Shown here one piece after another: positions 26,386 through 41,907 of a stretch of 64,000 bases of DNA. Position 1 is the first letter of the stretch, and each line of letters starts with the position of its first letter. Made by a program: the position numbers and the translations under genes. Source of the DNA: Theobroma cacao (lineage: Eukaryota > Streptophyta > Magnoliopsida > Malvales > Malvaceae); contig NC_030858.1 in assembly GCF_000208745.1 (NCBI RefSeq), positions 2,135,728 to 2,199,727 of the forward strand, read 5' to 3'. The notes beneath the pieces were generated by a model. It made no database searches. It saw only the letters and a program-made list of their open reading frames with translations, and was not told the origin of the DNA.

Positions 26386-29246
26386 CTAACATTCATCTAT
26401 CCTCTCATGATTTCCTCTTCTGGTTGCCTGAGACTGAACCTCGTCGTCTCCTCGACAAGGACCATAAGCCTTGCTACAAGCAAGAAAATACATGAAATTA
26501 AGAATGCTCAAGCCAAAAAGAAGCCAATAATAGTAATCATAGTGGCCCTTATTGACATTGCTTGAAACCCAACTTTCCCCTCCTCTTTTAGTAACATCAT
26601 CAACTGCACTTGTTATAAAACTTGCCACCAGACTTGCAACAAACGCTCCTAATCCGAAAAGATTGGATCCGATGCTTGACATTGTTTTAGGTAACTCAGC
26701 GTAAAAGAATTCAATCTGTCCAACTCCAGCAAAAGCCTCAGCCAAGCCACTCAAGACATTATATGGTAGCAGCCATAGTGCAGACATGTGCACCATGGCT
26801 TGTGGTTCATCTGAAAGTCCTTCTTGAATTGCAATTTCCCGTCGAATATACTCTACAATTGCTAATGCTACCATGGATGCACAAGAGCATAGAATTCCAA
26901 TCCCCATTCTTTGTTTCAAACCAAGACGAACTGGTTTTCCTTTCATTTTCGATGCTAGAGGGAGTGCTATCCTATCATAGAAAGCAATCCATGCTATCAG
27001 AGAGATCATCAAAAACATGCTGAAGGAACCTGCTGGAATTTCAAATTTTGGAGTAATATGTCGGTCCATGGTGCCTGCTTGAATTACTGTAAAAGAACTT
27101 TGAGTAAGAGCCACAGAAATCATGATTCCAGTAGAGAAGAGTGGTATTACTCTGATTAATGCTTTAAGCTCTTCTACTTGATCTACTGTACAAAGACTCC
27201 ATGGGTTTGAAGCGGTTCCATCCGAGGTTAAATCCTGTTGAGGATTTTTTATCACGCAAGCTTTATTCAGAAACCTGGACAGATTACAAAAATTTACTCA
27301 TCAGAAGGATGATTAAGCTAAAGTTAGCAGATTAGCAAGGCAATATATATATTTCTACCAGCTTCACAACCTTGCAATGATGAACAGGCAATTCTGGTAA
27401 TACCTTAGTTTTTCACTTGGCATGTGAAGCCTTGATCCCTTTCTGAGACAGTACACCTCATCTGTGGCTTGGGATGGTAAGTTAATGTGTCTATTTCTGA
27501 AAGAGGCGACTAGAACTTGAGCAAAACCAGTGAACAAGCTTGTCCTGGCTTTCAACTTGACGTAGAGAGAAGATGCCAAGTAGAAGGAAAGAGCTGAAAT
27601 GAACATTAGCATGACAGGAACGCCGAAACCCATTTTCCACCCCAGGTTATCTTGAATATAAACGATGCCGGTTACTGCAATGAGAGCTGAAAATGAGACT
27701 GAAGCATAGTACCAACTGAAGAAGCTCTGTAAGGTTTCTGCATTTTCCGGATTGATTCCCTTGTTCAACTGATCTGCACCAAAGACCAAGGAAGACGATC
27801 TTATGCCACCAGTTCCAATAGACATTAGGCCTAAGGAAAAATATAAAAATAGAAGTTGAGGTGCCGTGGGGGATTCGCATATGCTGCTAAATTGGTCACA
27901 ATAAGGTCTTGCTTGCGGAAACATGGCTGTTAACCATAAGAGAACCATCCCCTGTAACATAAAAAATTAATCAGGTAAACTAACCAATGAGAAAAAAAAA
28001 ATAGAGATTCCTTTTGAGAATGGTGGCATATCTCTACATAAAAACTTCAAAATTTTTATCAGGAACTCCCGGACAGAGCACTCCCCATGCAGTGTTTAAC
28101 ATGTTACTCTGGATAGTATTGTACAGAATTCAACATATCATATACTCAATTTCTCCAATGTTTACTTCAATGGAGCAACCTACTCGGGCATAAACAAGCC
28201 ACCAGATATAAACAATTATCACAGATGGAAAATCTTGCTGCAATATCAGCAGTTGACTAATTCGGGAAACAGCCAATTATTGTTGGTTCCATCAGGAAAT
28301 GCCAAGCTAGTTCCCTTGGTTCCTTTTTATTTTATCTGACTCGATTGAAGACGCTAGTAGATTTAAGCCCTTTGTTTCCAGTCACACCATTCTTGGTCTT
28401 ACCTTTTGTCGTTGGCTAAATTTTATAATTTATTTGTTTTCTCACTCCCATTTAACAAATGCTGCAAACTTAGCAGAAAAAAGAAATGGTAGGAAAATGG
28501 GATTAGGAAGAAACTCAGATTTGGATTTATTAAAAAATCAATGAGCTTCCTATAAAGTTTTACTTTCCGTCTCATTCAAAGAAGGTGAAAGCAAACACTT
28601 GCGTTGGACAAACGCAGGCAGGGTCTCGCTCAATGAATATAGTTATTTTCAATACCCCCACGTAGAAATGCCATGAAAGAGACATCCTAAAGATTAGGCT
28701 CCACCCACCAATAACGTAAACCAACAACAACACAAAGTGACAAGTCACAACATTGTCCACTGACTTAAACCTAACAAAATGGAAGCATATATCAAGACGG
28801 CAGGAAGTTAAACAGGATTACCAGAAAACTAAGAATGGACCCTAATCCGATCATCCGGTACTTTCCCACATAAGAATCGGCAACAAAAGCACCAAGGATC
28901 GGGGTGAAGTTGTTGGCAGCTGTCCAGATGAAGATCACCTTGGCCGCTCTAGCAGTTTCCATACCATATTCTCTCGTCAGATACAGTATCATGTTCGGCG
29001 ATAACCCCAAAGTCGCCACCCTTTCAAAGGCCTCGTTTGCTAATCAAAAGAAATTGCATGAAATGTGTATGGAAAAGTGAAAAGAATCATCGATCATGCA
29101 TGCACTGGAAAAATAAATGGGAAAGTTTTCGGGGCGTACGTACCTAAGATGAAAGGCAAGGTTCTGAAGCCACCCTTCGAGAGAGAGGGTGTGATCAGGA
29201 GGGGTTCTCTGATCGTCTTCTTTTCATCTGAAGGAGTTGTTTCCAT
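26386..29246 (-). CDS. NPF1: NRT1/PTR family 1 (NPF1-type) transporter
   Basis: Four exons (29246-29144, 29039-28822, 27951-27404, 27274-26386) encode 585 residues. NPF proteins are proton-coupled MFS transporters of nitrate, peptides, hormones or secondary metabolites; NPF1 members include low-affinity nitrate carriers of the vasculature. The proton-coupling motif ExxER is present in the first helix (E37-A-F-E-R41), followed by ATLGLSPNMILYL and WTAANNFTPILGAFVADSY. About twelve transmembrane helices are expected. The large central loop includes FLNKACVIKNP and NPWSLCTVDQVEELKALIRV, typical of the NPF1 group. The C-terminus is short and hydrophilic. The split between NPF1.1, 1.2 and 1.3 cannot be settled by eye; nearby EMC1 favours the orthologue of Arabidopsis NPF1.3 (recalled as At5g11570, next to At5g11560 EMC1). 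Substrate unknown. Confidence 0.92.
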
Positions 29247-30411
29247 TGGGATTTTCTTCGGTTTCGCTGACAAAGGAGTTGCTGCACTACTCAGAACAAT
29301 GAGAATTAAAATGAAAGATGAGTGCTGCTCCTATTGATGGTCTCAATATTGAATCTAGGCCTCCTGCAATGTGACTGATTTTCTAGTTATAGAAACAAGA
29401 GGGGTTTCATCAATCATGCCGACGTGGATGGCGAGCTTATTGTATTTATATTAGTGTAAGTGTGTATATGACTTTTTAATAATATTTTTTTGAAAAATAA
29501 TTCAAATAAGATTATTTAATTATACAAAAATATATGCATTTAATAGTTAGAAAAGAGGGAAGAAAAGATATATAAATACTCGAGTAACATAATATAAAAA
29601 CAAATTAAATTATTTAAAAAATTTTAAATAAATTTTTATTTTTTATTATATTTAATTAAATTTTTACATTTTTATTTTGATTTAAGTAAATTTTTATAAT
29701 TAATAATTAATTAATTATTATTAATCAAAATATCATTTATCATCATTTTATATAATATGATATGCTACATGTTAATATGATATGATGACATGATCATATA
29801 TTATTTTTTATTTTTTCATATCAATATCGTATCATCGTCATGTAAATATAAAATAATAAATTATATTTTGAGTAATGATAATTAATTAATTTTTGATTAA
29901 CCATTAAATAAGAGATTTTTCAAAAATTAGATCAACATTTTATTACCATCCGTGAACCATTGTTCTCCCTTCTAAGGCCTTCTAACGGGGTAAGATGTAA
30001 TAAATACTCAAATTTTAGGAAAAAAGTGTAATAATCTAATTTATTTGACAACCCCATTACTTCTCTAAATTTCAAAATTCTACCCTATTGGTCAAAATGT
30101 AATTATCTCCCTGTGATTCTTTAAAATTTCAGAACGCTCCCCAATCCTTTTTCCCGTTCCCGACTTCCTTTCCCTCTCGTCATCTCCGTTCAATTCTTCT
30201 AAATTCAACAAAATCCCGAAAACGCCCTTCGCAAAAAGTCACCGTTTTCCCTCGTTCACCTCATTCCCTCGATCCCTAAAAATCTCCCTTTTCTTCATCA
30301 ATTTCTCAATCGCGAGCCCTAATTTTCTCTCTCTTTCCCGAATCCAACCACAAATCGACTGATCCTCGGGAAAGTGAGAGAAACAGGGAGAGGAAGAAAT
30401 CCGGCTGATAT
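29247..30411. other. divergent intergenic region NPF1 / CKL
   Basis: Shared upstream DNA of the minus-strand NPF1 gene and the plus-strand kinase gene. It contains a MITE-like repeat (29601-29905). The last 300 bases before 30412 are GC-richer and CT-rich, typical of a kinase gene leader. Confidence 0.5.
29601..29905. mobile_element. MITE-like element, right arm truncated
   Basis: The left arm (29601-29755) runs closely parallel to the left arm of the element at 45333, for example AAATTATTTAAAAAATTTTA and AAAATATCATTTATCAT. Part of the inverted right arm is recognisable (29848-29905, ATAAATTATATTTTGAGTAA then AATTAATTTTTGATTAACC), after which similarity stops. No coding potential. It sits between two divergent promoters. 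Confidence 0.6.
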
Positions 30412-33922
<3,511 letters not shown>

Positions 33923-36409
33923 TTGGTATAGAAATACATCTTTCAAAACTATCTCATTATTAGTTATTTTGCATATATTCTCACTTTCTAAGGAGTCAAT
34001 GCATAGACTTATATGTATCAGTTAACCTCAGGTTGTGATTTCGGCTTTGGATTTTAGGGAACCATAATTGGTGTTGCAAGTGTCATGAAGTTTGGACATT
34101 GGATAGCTCAAGATCTTTGCTGAGAGATGGCAGATTGTGTTATCTGCTTTCAACAAGGTGGTCATGAGGGGGCAAATGTGTGGGATTGTGCTGGGATCTG
34201 GTCCATCAAAGCCTGGTTTTTTCTGCATGCATAGATGGGGAGAATGGTTAAGCCAGTTTCATGTTTAATTGTTCGATGAATGATGTGTAAAGTGTTTTCT
34301 CCATTCTTCTGTTAATAGATGATAAGGTTTCATTTGTGTGATACGGTTGTTTTGACCTTGTATCTCATTTAATTCAGATGCATTTGCTTTCTTTTCTCAT
34401 TGCTTCATAATTTGGATCAGAGCCCTTGATGTTTACCTGGATCAATTTGAATCTAGGTACCTGCGTTCACCAGAGTCTGAAAAAGTACTGTAATCTATTG
34501 TTTCAGGTACTGGACTATCTTGTTAGTTTTTGGAGATTCTGTAAGTTGTCATTATTTTATAACTATATGTTTTGGAATTTTATTTGCTTGACTTTATACA
34601 ATTGTCTCTCATTTGCCAGTGGTGGATATGAGAAGAGTTTAATTGATCAATAGCAGTCACTGCTAATATTGAAGTGATATGAAGATAGTTTTGTAATTAT
34701 CCATTTGGGGTATGGATCTGGGAGGTTTATACCTTAGAGAATTGAGGTAATTATACCGCTTTAATTTGTTCTTTCTAATCAAAGTATTGCAGCACCTTTC
34801 CAGTCATTAATTTTGTTCTGATTGAACTTTGAAACCCTCTTATTGTTTATTGATTTTTTCGGGCTCTATTGATTCCTTGGTATGACATATGGAGCTTAAA
34901 TGCGATGGAGAACCATAAACGTTTTCAGGTAGAATAGGGTGTCATCAATGAGACTGTTTTCCAGTTTCTTACCTATATTTTTTTTATGCTTATGTCATTT
35001 TGCCCGTGTATGAACCATTGTAACTTTGTTTTAACATTTGCATCTATCAGTAATTGTTTTATTGCGTTGTTACAGGTCAAAGGGGAAAGAGCCATGCTGA
35101 GGGCCATGGCACATATTATAAGATGGAAACTTAAGCAGTCAAGGTGTCCTGAGTATTAGGTAGCATGCTTGCGTTGAATTCCACCAAAGGTACTGTGGAA
35201 GTTCAACAATGTTTTCCCCAAATCAAGAAGTCCACAAGTTTGAACCTGAGTTCTACCCTACCCTTTGTTGGATATTTTTCATCCATTAAAAACTAGACGT
35301 AGATAAAATCAGTATTTGTCGTCTGATTTCGGTGCCTGGATGCGCTGTATTTCCCAGCAAAAGCATCGTTGACTTGGCTCCATTTTATTACTATTTCCAA
35401 GTCATGAAGGCATTTGAAGATTTTTGTTTGGCGACACTCTTTGGTAAATGACCAGATGGTAGTCCATAGACATTATAAATTGGATTATGAGACCACACTC
35501 AAATACCATACTCCATTACCATATTGAGCAGGATAATTTTCAGCTCATTTTGGTCCAAACTGTATATTCCAAACTATGCAAAAGAAACAAGGTCTGTCAG
35601 GTCAGTATTCAATATTCCAGGAGTAATATAACTTTCTGTTCCAAAATGTTTCCCACTGAGTACAAAAACAGTAAAATCACAACCCTAACTGGGAAACACC
35701 GTTTGCCTTTGACACAATTTAGTACAAAGTAAAAGAAAAACTTTTCCAGAAACCTATCAGATATCAACATTTTTTTAGAGTAGAGAGAGAAAAAGTCGGT
35801 GCAATAGAAAAAAAAAAAAGAACGGAGAAACTGTAAGTGCTCAGGTACGGCCCTGTTGACCCTCGGTGCGTGTTGGGGCCCCTGTTTTTTGCTTTGCAGT
35901 TGCTTCTAGACATCTGTTCAATGGCAAGCTTCGGGTACACCTTGTACTCCAAAGGGTGTATTGGGCGTGCGAGAGGGCCCTGGCCACTAGCTTCAGTCAC
36001 TGATAATGGTGACAAAAGAGAACTCAGGTCATTATGACTACGCCGCTCACCCTTTATATCCTTTGTTCTTTATAAATTATTATGTAAAGCTGGAAAACGG
36101 GGGAAGTTGAGGACAAAGTTGAACTGCGTTTCATGGGAGCCTTTCCGGTACAATAGAATATATCCCCTGCACTTTATTTTTTTCTCTCCTTTAGTTCTTC
36201 CCAATAAAGAAACCATGCAGCTTAGATTCACTTCCCATGTTAAATGTCAAACTGTTTCTTTCTCTTCCTTGGCTTGTTCTTGCTGTGTTTGCTGGAATCG
36301 AAGTCTCAGCTTGAGTGAAAGTGGAGAAGCAGACAAGTTTAAAAGTAAGGCTTTTACTATTTTGAGCTTGGTTGCCATCAATACTAGACCACTAACTTGG
36401 CTCTTTTGA
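33923..36409. other. CKL 3' flank and intergenic DNA
   Basis: Mostly AT-rich DNA. 33923-34380 is likely 3' UTR and flank. No gene was recognised up to about 35800. A GC-richer block at 35838-36060 stands out (see findings). 36100-36409 is the 5' region of the next gene. Confidence 0.4.
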
Positions 36410-38943
36410 ATGGTTGTTTACTTACTTGTTATGGTGTTAGTGAGCTCATGCAGTATAAAGAGCTCGTCACAGAGGCTGGAAAATATAGATGAGAATGGTC
36501 CTGCAAGGTGGTTACCACTGTCCTGCCCCCCGCCTGAAACTCCTACAGAGTCCATGGAGTTTCTTGCCAGATCATGGAGCCTCTCGGCTATGGAACTCTC
36601 CACAGCTCTTGCGAAGACGCATGTAGCTTCCGACGGTCTTGATCAGAAGCCATCTGTTTCTTCTGTTGGAAATGAAACGCATGATGCAAGTTCTACTGCT
36701 TCAAGGGAACCTGTAAGATCCCTTCTTTAATTCAACCTGTTGTAGACGACTTCTTACATAGTTTTTGGTTTCAATACGAGAACCAGGAGCTTAAATGTTC
36801 TCGGGATCAGCTCAAATAAAGACTTAGCTATATATGTAGAAAGCGATAATTAGTATGAAAATTTTCATGTTTGTTTGGTTGTTCTGTACAGCTAGTTCAG
36901 CAGTTACCTAGTGGCGGTAGCCCTCCAATATCACCAAGGGAGAGTGAAGATTTTAAGGTACCTCGGTTCCTGTTCTCTTTATGTGGCCTCGCATTGGTGG
37001 ATGCTAATGATAATGTTCATCTAAAAGATATAGACGCAAGCTGATAATGCCCTTCAAGCCCTTATTATTAGTTTGCCAGATTCTGCTGCAACAGTTAGCA
37101 TGCCCTGGCTCCTGTCCTGCAGCAATTGATAGAATATTATACTGTTCACCAGATTGTAGTCGTGTGTAACAATATTATATTGTTGAGGATTGTCAGGAAT
37201 ATGCAAAGCGGGGGAAAAATAATCTATCTGATTCTCCTACAACCACTTACACTAACTTCTAACATTTGTTTAATGTGCAGGAACTAGTTTTACTTCGTCA
37301 AGCACTGCATCCAGAATTTCTCTCTAATCAACAACTGCTTAAATATGGGGTATGTGTCTCCTAATTCAACCTCATCATAATCATTAATTTACTCAACAGA
37401 ATCATCATACTTAACCTTATCACCAATTTGAAGATATACAAGAGCATAGTAAGAGGGCGAACAATGGGGAGATGGTTGAAGGATCAGAAAGAAAGGAAGA
37501 AGCGGGAAATCAGAACCCACAACGCACAACTGCATGCAGCCGTATCAGTTGCTGGAGTTGCAGCTGCCGTTGCGGCACTTGCAGCCTCAAGTGCAATGTT
37601 GCCGGAAATGGCAACTACCTGTCAGAAGACATCTTCTAAAGTAACAACTGCTATTGCGTCTGCAGCGGCTCTTGTTGCGTCGCACTGCATTGAGATTGCA
37701 GAGGACATGGGAGCTGATCATGACCAAATTTTAACGGTAGTCAACTCTGCAATTAATGCAAGAACAAATGGAGATATCATGACACTAACAGCTGGAGCAG
37801 CTACAGGTTGTTCAATCGCATCTAAATTCCATCATCTAGCCAGAAAATATATATGGTACCATTCACGTTTTGACTTTACTGTTTCCATGGCTGCAAGACA
37901 GCCATAATTGAATTAGAGACCAACAAGCGAAGGGGTTAATAGCTGAAACATGATAATGGAATGAATTATCAGTAAACTTCATGAACGTATCATTAATAGT
38001 TCAATATTCAAATGATTTCAGAGGTCTGTCAACTTTAATTTTACAAATTCATGCAGCCTTGCGAGGAGCTGCCACACTAAGGGCAAGGCTGCAAAAGACT
38101 ACAACAATTGCTCTAGGAGAGGAAAAGGGTGAACGAGGCATCGAATCTAACATCTCATATGCATTGAACTTTGTTGCTACAGGAGGGGAACTACTCAAGC
38201 GCACAAGAAAAGGTACATTTTCACAAGTCTCATTAGTCAGAAATATCAAATCTTCGGTCTTCAGTTGTGGTAACAATATTACTTTGCACTCATCACTATA
38301 TTTATTTATGTTGATGACAGGAGCTCTGCACTGGAAGCAAGTTTCTTTCTACATAAACTCTAACTGGCAGGTATAAAGCAGGAGAAAAGAAATCCTAGTT
38401 ACCATATTACAGGCTTGTAAGAATTAAGACCATTTCGAATTTGATTATATGGATTTTTGATCCTCAAAATGTAAAAGCTTACAAGTTTAGCTACATAGGC
38501 ACAAGGTGGTAATTTTTTTTTCTTTTCAATGCATACTTTTACCTTGATCTGTTAGAAAAGATCACTGTGAGTAATTATTTCAAAATTGTCAAAAAAAAAA
38601 TAGGTGGTGGCTAAATTGAAAAGCAAGCATATGGCAGGCACATACACTAAAAAGAAGAAGAGTAAGCTAAGCCTCATACTCAAATAAATCAATTTCCTTA
38701 TTTCTCGTGCCTGCGTTAACAGTCTGTGTTGTGCTTCCAGGTGTGATCTCAGGAGTCCATAGTGACATCCCAGCATGGCCTAGAAGGGAGAGGGAAGACA
38801 ATGGTGAGCAGAGAGCTTATTTTGGGATTAAAACTGCTGACAGAATAATAGAATTTGAATGCAGAAGTAAAGGTGACAAACAGATGTGGACAGATGGGAT
38901 CCAGCATATGTTGAATTGTTGTAACAACTTAGCATATTTCTGA
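36410..38943 (+). CDS. VAN3-binding protein-like (DUF828 + PH)
   Basis: Eight exons (36410-36712, 36892-36957, 37281-37349, 37443-37806, 38057-38212, 38321-38370, 38604-38661, 38741-38943) give about 422 residues. Family: VAB / FORKED1-like proteins, which bind the ARF-GAP VAN3 and act at the trans-Golgi network in PIN trafficking and vein patterning. The DUF828 (auxin canalisation) domain starts at PPPETPTESMEFLARSWSLS and runs through VRGRTMGRWLKDQKERKKRE and the Ala-rich helices AAVSVAGVAAAVAALAASSA. The C-terminal plant PH domain includes ALHWKQVSFYINSNWQ, the short lysine-rich exon at 38604-38661, and IPAWPRRE and KQMWTDGIQHML. The start is uncertain: ATG 36410 or the in-frame ATG 36431 are candidates, and an upstream first exon cannot be excluded. 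The small exon at 38604 is needed to keep the frame. Confidence 0.85.
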
Positions 38944-39238
38944 GGGAAACTAAATGGATTTGATGGGAAAAGTAGATTGTCATTTCTGTAAAGCAATTAC
39001 GTTGACATGTATATATCTGATTCCCCAGGCACTGGGTTTAATTTCCAATAATAGCAACTTCTACGCTATCATACAAAAGAAGGGGAAAAAAAATATACAA
39101 GATGGGATTGAGCTTCTCCTTCAAGGTTTTTGTTTGAGAAAGAAAAAGCTTGGCAGATGGCAGCACCTAATGATCAAAATTGTTATGAACCTCTCACTGG
39201 ATTCAATCAATATGGGTATCAGCCGTCATTATATTTGG

Positions 39239-41907
39239 TCATTCTAGCTCCTTGAGGAAATCAATGTTATCAACAAAGACCTGTAAGGAAATCAATTCAT
39301 TGGGATTAAAACAACTATAAAATCACATGAAATAGAACCCACAAAGACATACATCGTCTGCTAAAGCATTGTCAGCCATACCGATTTCCAGCCATCTGGA
39401 TCCAGGCAAGCAGTAATCTTAGTGTTAATGCCTGGCAAGGGCCCAGGCTCACGGGTAATCTTTCCTCCACATAGCTTAATTGCTTCTGCAGTCTTATAAA
39501 CATCATCCGTGCCTATTGCAATCTGGTAAGATACGAAACTTCAGTCTACATATGACATAGAATAAGCCTAATGTGGGTTCAAACTGGAACACTAAAAAAC
39601 AATGCAGGAAAAAAAAAAAGAGAGTTTACCTGTGCATAACCGTTTCCTTTATCGTATTCTGTGACCCCATAGTTGTACGTCAGTTCCAGCACAGCATTTT
39701 TATCTTCAGGACCATAGCCCATCATGGCTATTGTATACTGAAATTTATGCACAAATATTCGCATAAATGTGAAAATGACCAGATAAGATCACATATTCAG
39801 ATATTTTGGTGGTGGGAAAGGGGGTATCTTTACCTTATACTCAGGATTATCTTTTTTACGAAGAAGCTCCATGCCAAAAGCCTACAAATCCAGGAACAAA
39901 GATTGGGATATAAGCATTTTATAGTGCTATGAGCTATAAAAGTAATTAAAACTGGTAATCCTAAAAAAAAAAAGGTTCCTTTACACTGTAAAAAGCCACT
40001 CACCTTCTTATAGAAATTAATAGAGCGATCAAGATCACCAACTCGAAGCATTACTTGACAAAGTGGCTCAGGTGTAGGCCCCCTCTCTAAAAGTTCAAAC
40101 TTATAACCGTCTGGATCTTCGATAAAAGCAATTATTGTATACCCACCTTTGACAGGGCCAGGTTCCCTGGTAACGTTGCCCCGCTTTGCTTTTATTAGAT
40201 CTACTGTCTTGGCAACCTACAAACAATTAGAATACAAAAGTTTTAAGTACATCAATTTGCATGAATGAAACTATTTTTATGGAAAAGGCAGAGCTGAAAT
40301 GAAATGGATGACTCCAAACTGACATGACTAAAATTATGCATGGCCCTCTTTCCTATATCAGTTCTTTGGTGAGAGGCAACAGCTTCAGATATAGTCAAAT
40401 GATAGAGAACATGTTGGATTAATAAGCAGTATGGGCTATACAAACAGATGCATGCTCATCAAAACAGCAACTACATTTCTTTCTTTCATAGTTTTCACTA
40501 ATTGCAGCTACAAGAAGATCAGGTTGATGAAAGAACTTACATCCTCTACTGCAATACCAAAATGACCAAATCCATTTCCAATGTCATATTTGTCAACTCC
40601 ATAATCTGAAGAAATAAAATACAAAAGTATATTAGAGACCAACCTTTTTAACATGTGAAATTATGAATTTCTCATCAGTAGTTAAACGTGACATAGACAT
40701 ATAAGCATTCAAACATGCTGAAATGAGCTAATGGCTCACTATAAGTAAGTTCAACAACAAAATGAGAATCTTCAGGCCCATATCCAAGAAAAGCATTTGA
40801 ATATTTCTCCTCTGGTATGTCACGTTTTCTTAACAGCTTCATTCCTAAGCATTCGGTATAAAACCTGCAGTTTGACAAATTAAGTAGTCATCTGAATATA
40901 TCCTGAATCACCAAAGAGTATATGTGTCAATTATTCACTGTGCCAGTCTATGAGAAAGCATACTTTATAGTCTTCGCCAAATCACCAACACGGTAAACAA
41001 CATGAAGCATTCTTCTTTTGTCATTTTGAACCCAATTTAATGCATCTTGCTCCTTAACAGCAGTAGCCATATTTCCAGATGTACTCTCAATTGAGTTTCC
41101 TTCTGCTCTTAATAACTTAGCAGCTTTTGAACCAAACAACTGTGACTGAGGGATAGCTGAACAAGCATCAAAATTCCATTAGCATTGGTGAAATAATCCG
41201 TTTTGCATAAATATGCCTAACAAGTGTTTAAAGAATTAACAGCCTATTCTTAAATCAATGAACCAAACATCAAATCCATAGCACCAAATGCCAAACTGGA
41301 TTTTGGCATTTTGTCAAGTGAAAAAACCATGATGTGACATCCCACTGAACACAAAGAGCTTACATATACAAGCAAAATTTATATCGCTGGAAACATTGTT
41401 AAAGAAAGTTAAAAAAAAAAAATAGCCTCACACTCTACTTAAAATTATCCGTATCAGTCTGCAGCAGATTGAATAACAACCTTGACACCCCCAAAGGTTC
41501 ACTAAGAAAGCAAGTGAAAAAAAATTAAATGGTATATTCTTGAGCTCAATGAACTGCATTAAAAATTTGAATGACTCAATCTAAGCTACCACATTGTAGG
41601 AATATAAATAAGCTCTGCTTCTCTTGTCTTTTCCTTGGCTTTCGCAACAAAATTCTATCCCAAAACATAAATGAACATGTGAAACAGTTAAAGAAAAAAA
41701 AGAAATGGGTTTTTCCTTATTAAGGATTTTAGAGCTTTTACCAGTGCCAAGTTGGAAGAGAGCGAGTCTTCGAGAAGGACCGTGATTGTAACAGTTACGA
41801 ATATAACAAACAGAAGAATATGTAACAGAGTTTGATGGGAAAGAAGGCCTCTTCCTTGAGAAACTCAGGGAGGAAGCGGATGCAATTGGCAATGTTCCCA
41901 TCAGCAT
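39239..41907 (-). CDS. GLX1: lactoylglutathione lyase (glyoxalase I), chloroplastic
   Basis: Nine exons (41907-41742, 41156-40964, 40864-40740, 40605-40541, 40216-40004, 39881-39834, 39737-39630, 39522-39382, 39280-39239) encode 366 residues. Glyoxalase I isomerises the hemithioacetal of methylglyoxal and glutathione to S-lactoylglutathione. The N-terminus (about 1-60) is Ser/Arg-rich and acidic-poor, consistent with a plastid transit peptide. Two glyoxalase domains follow. Domain 1 has all four metal ligands of the family: H107 (LHVVYRV), E158 (VVELTY), H176 (GHFGIAV) and E224 (YKFELLE). Domain 2 reads Q237 (CQVMLRV), E288 (VLELTY), Q306 (AQIAIG) and V354 (WKSVFVD), so it lacks the last acidic ligand. 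The architecture matches the plant two-domain Ni-type group, such as Arabidopsis At1g67280. Confidence 0.94.

Noticed and set aside
26763..27023. Plus-strand frame inside the NPF1 gene
   Set aside because: Antisense shadow of the last NPF1 exon.
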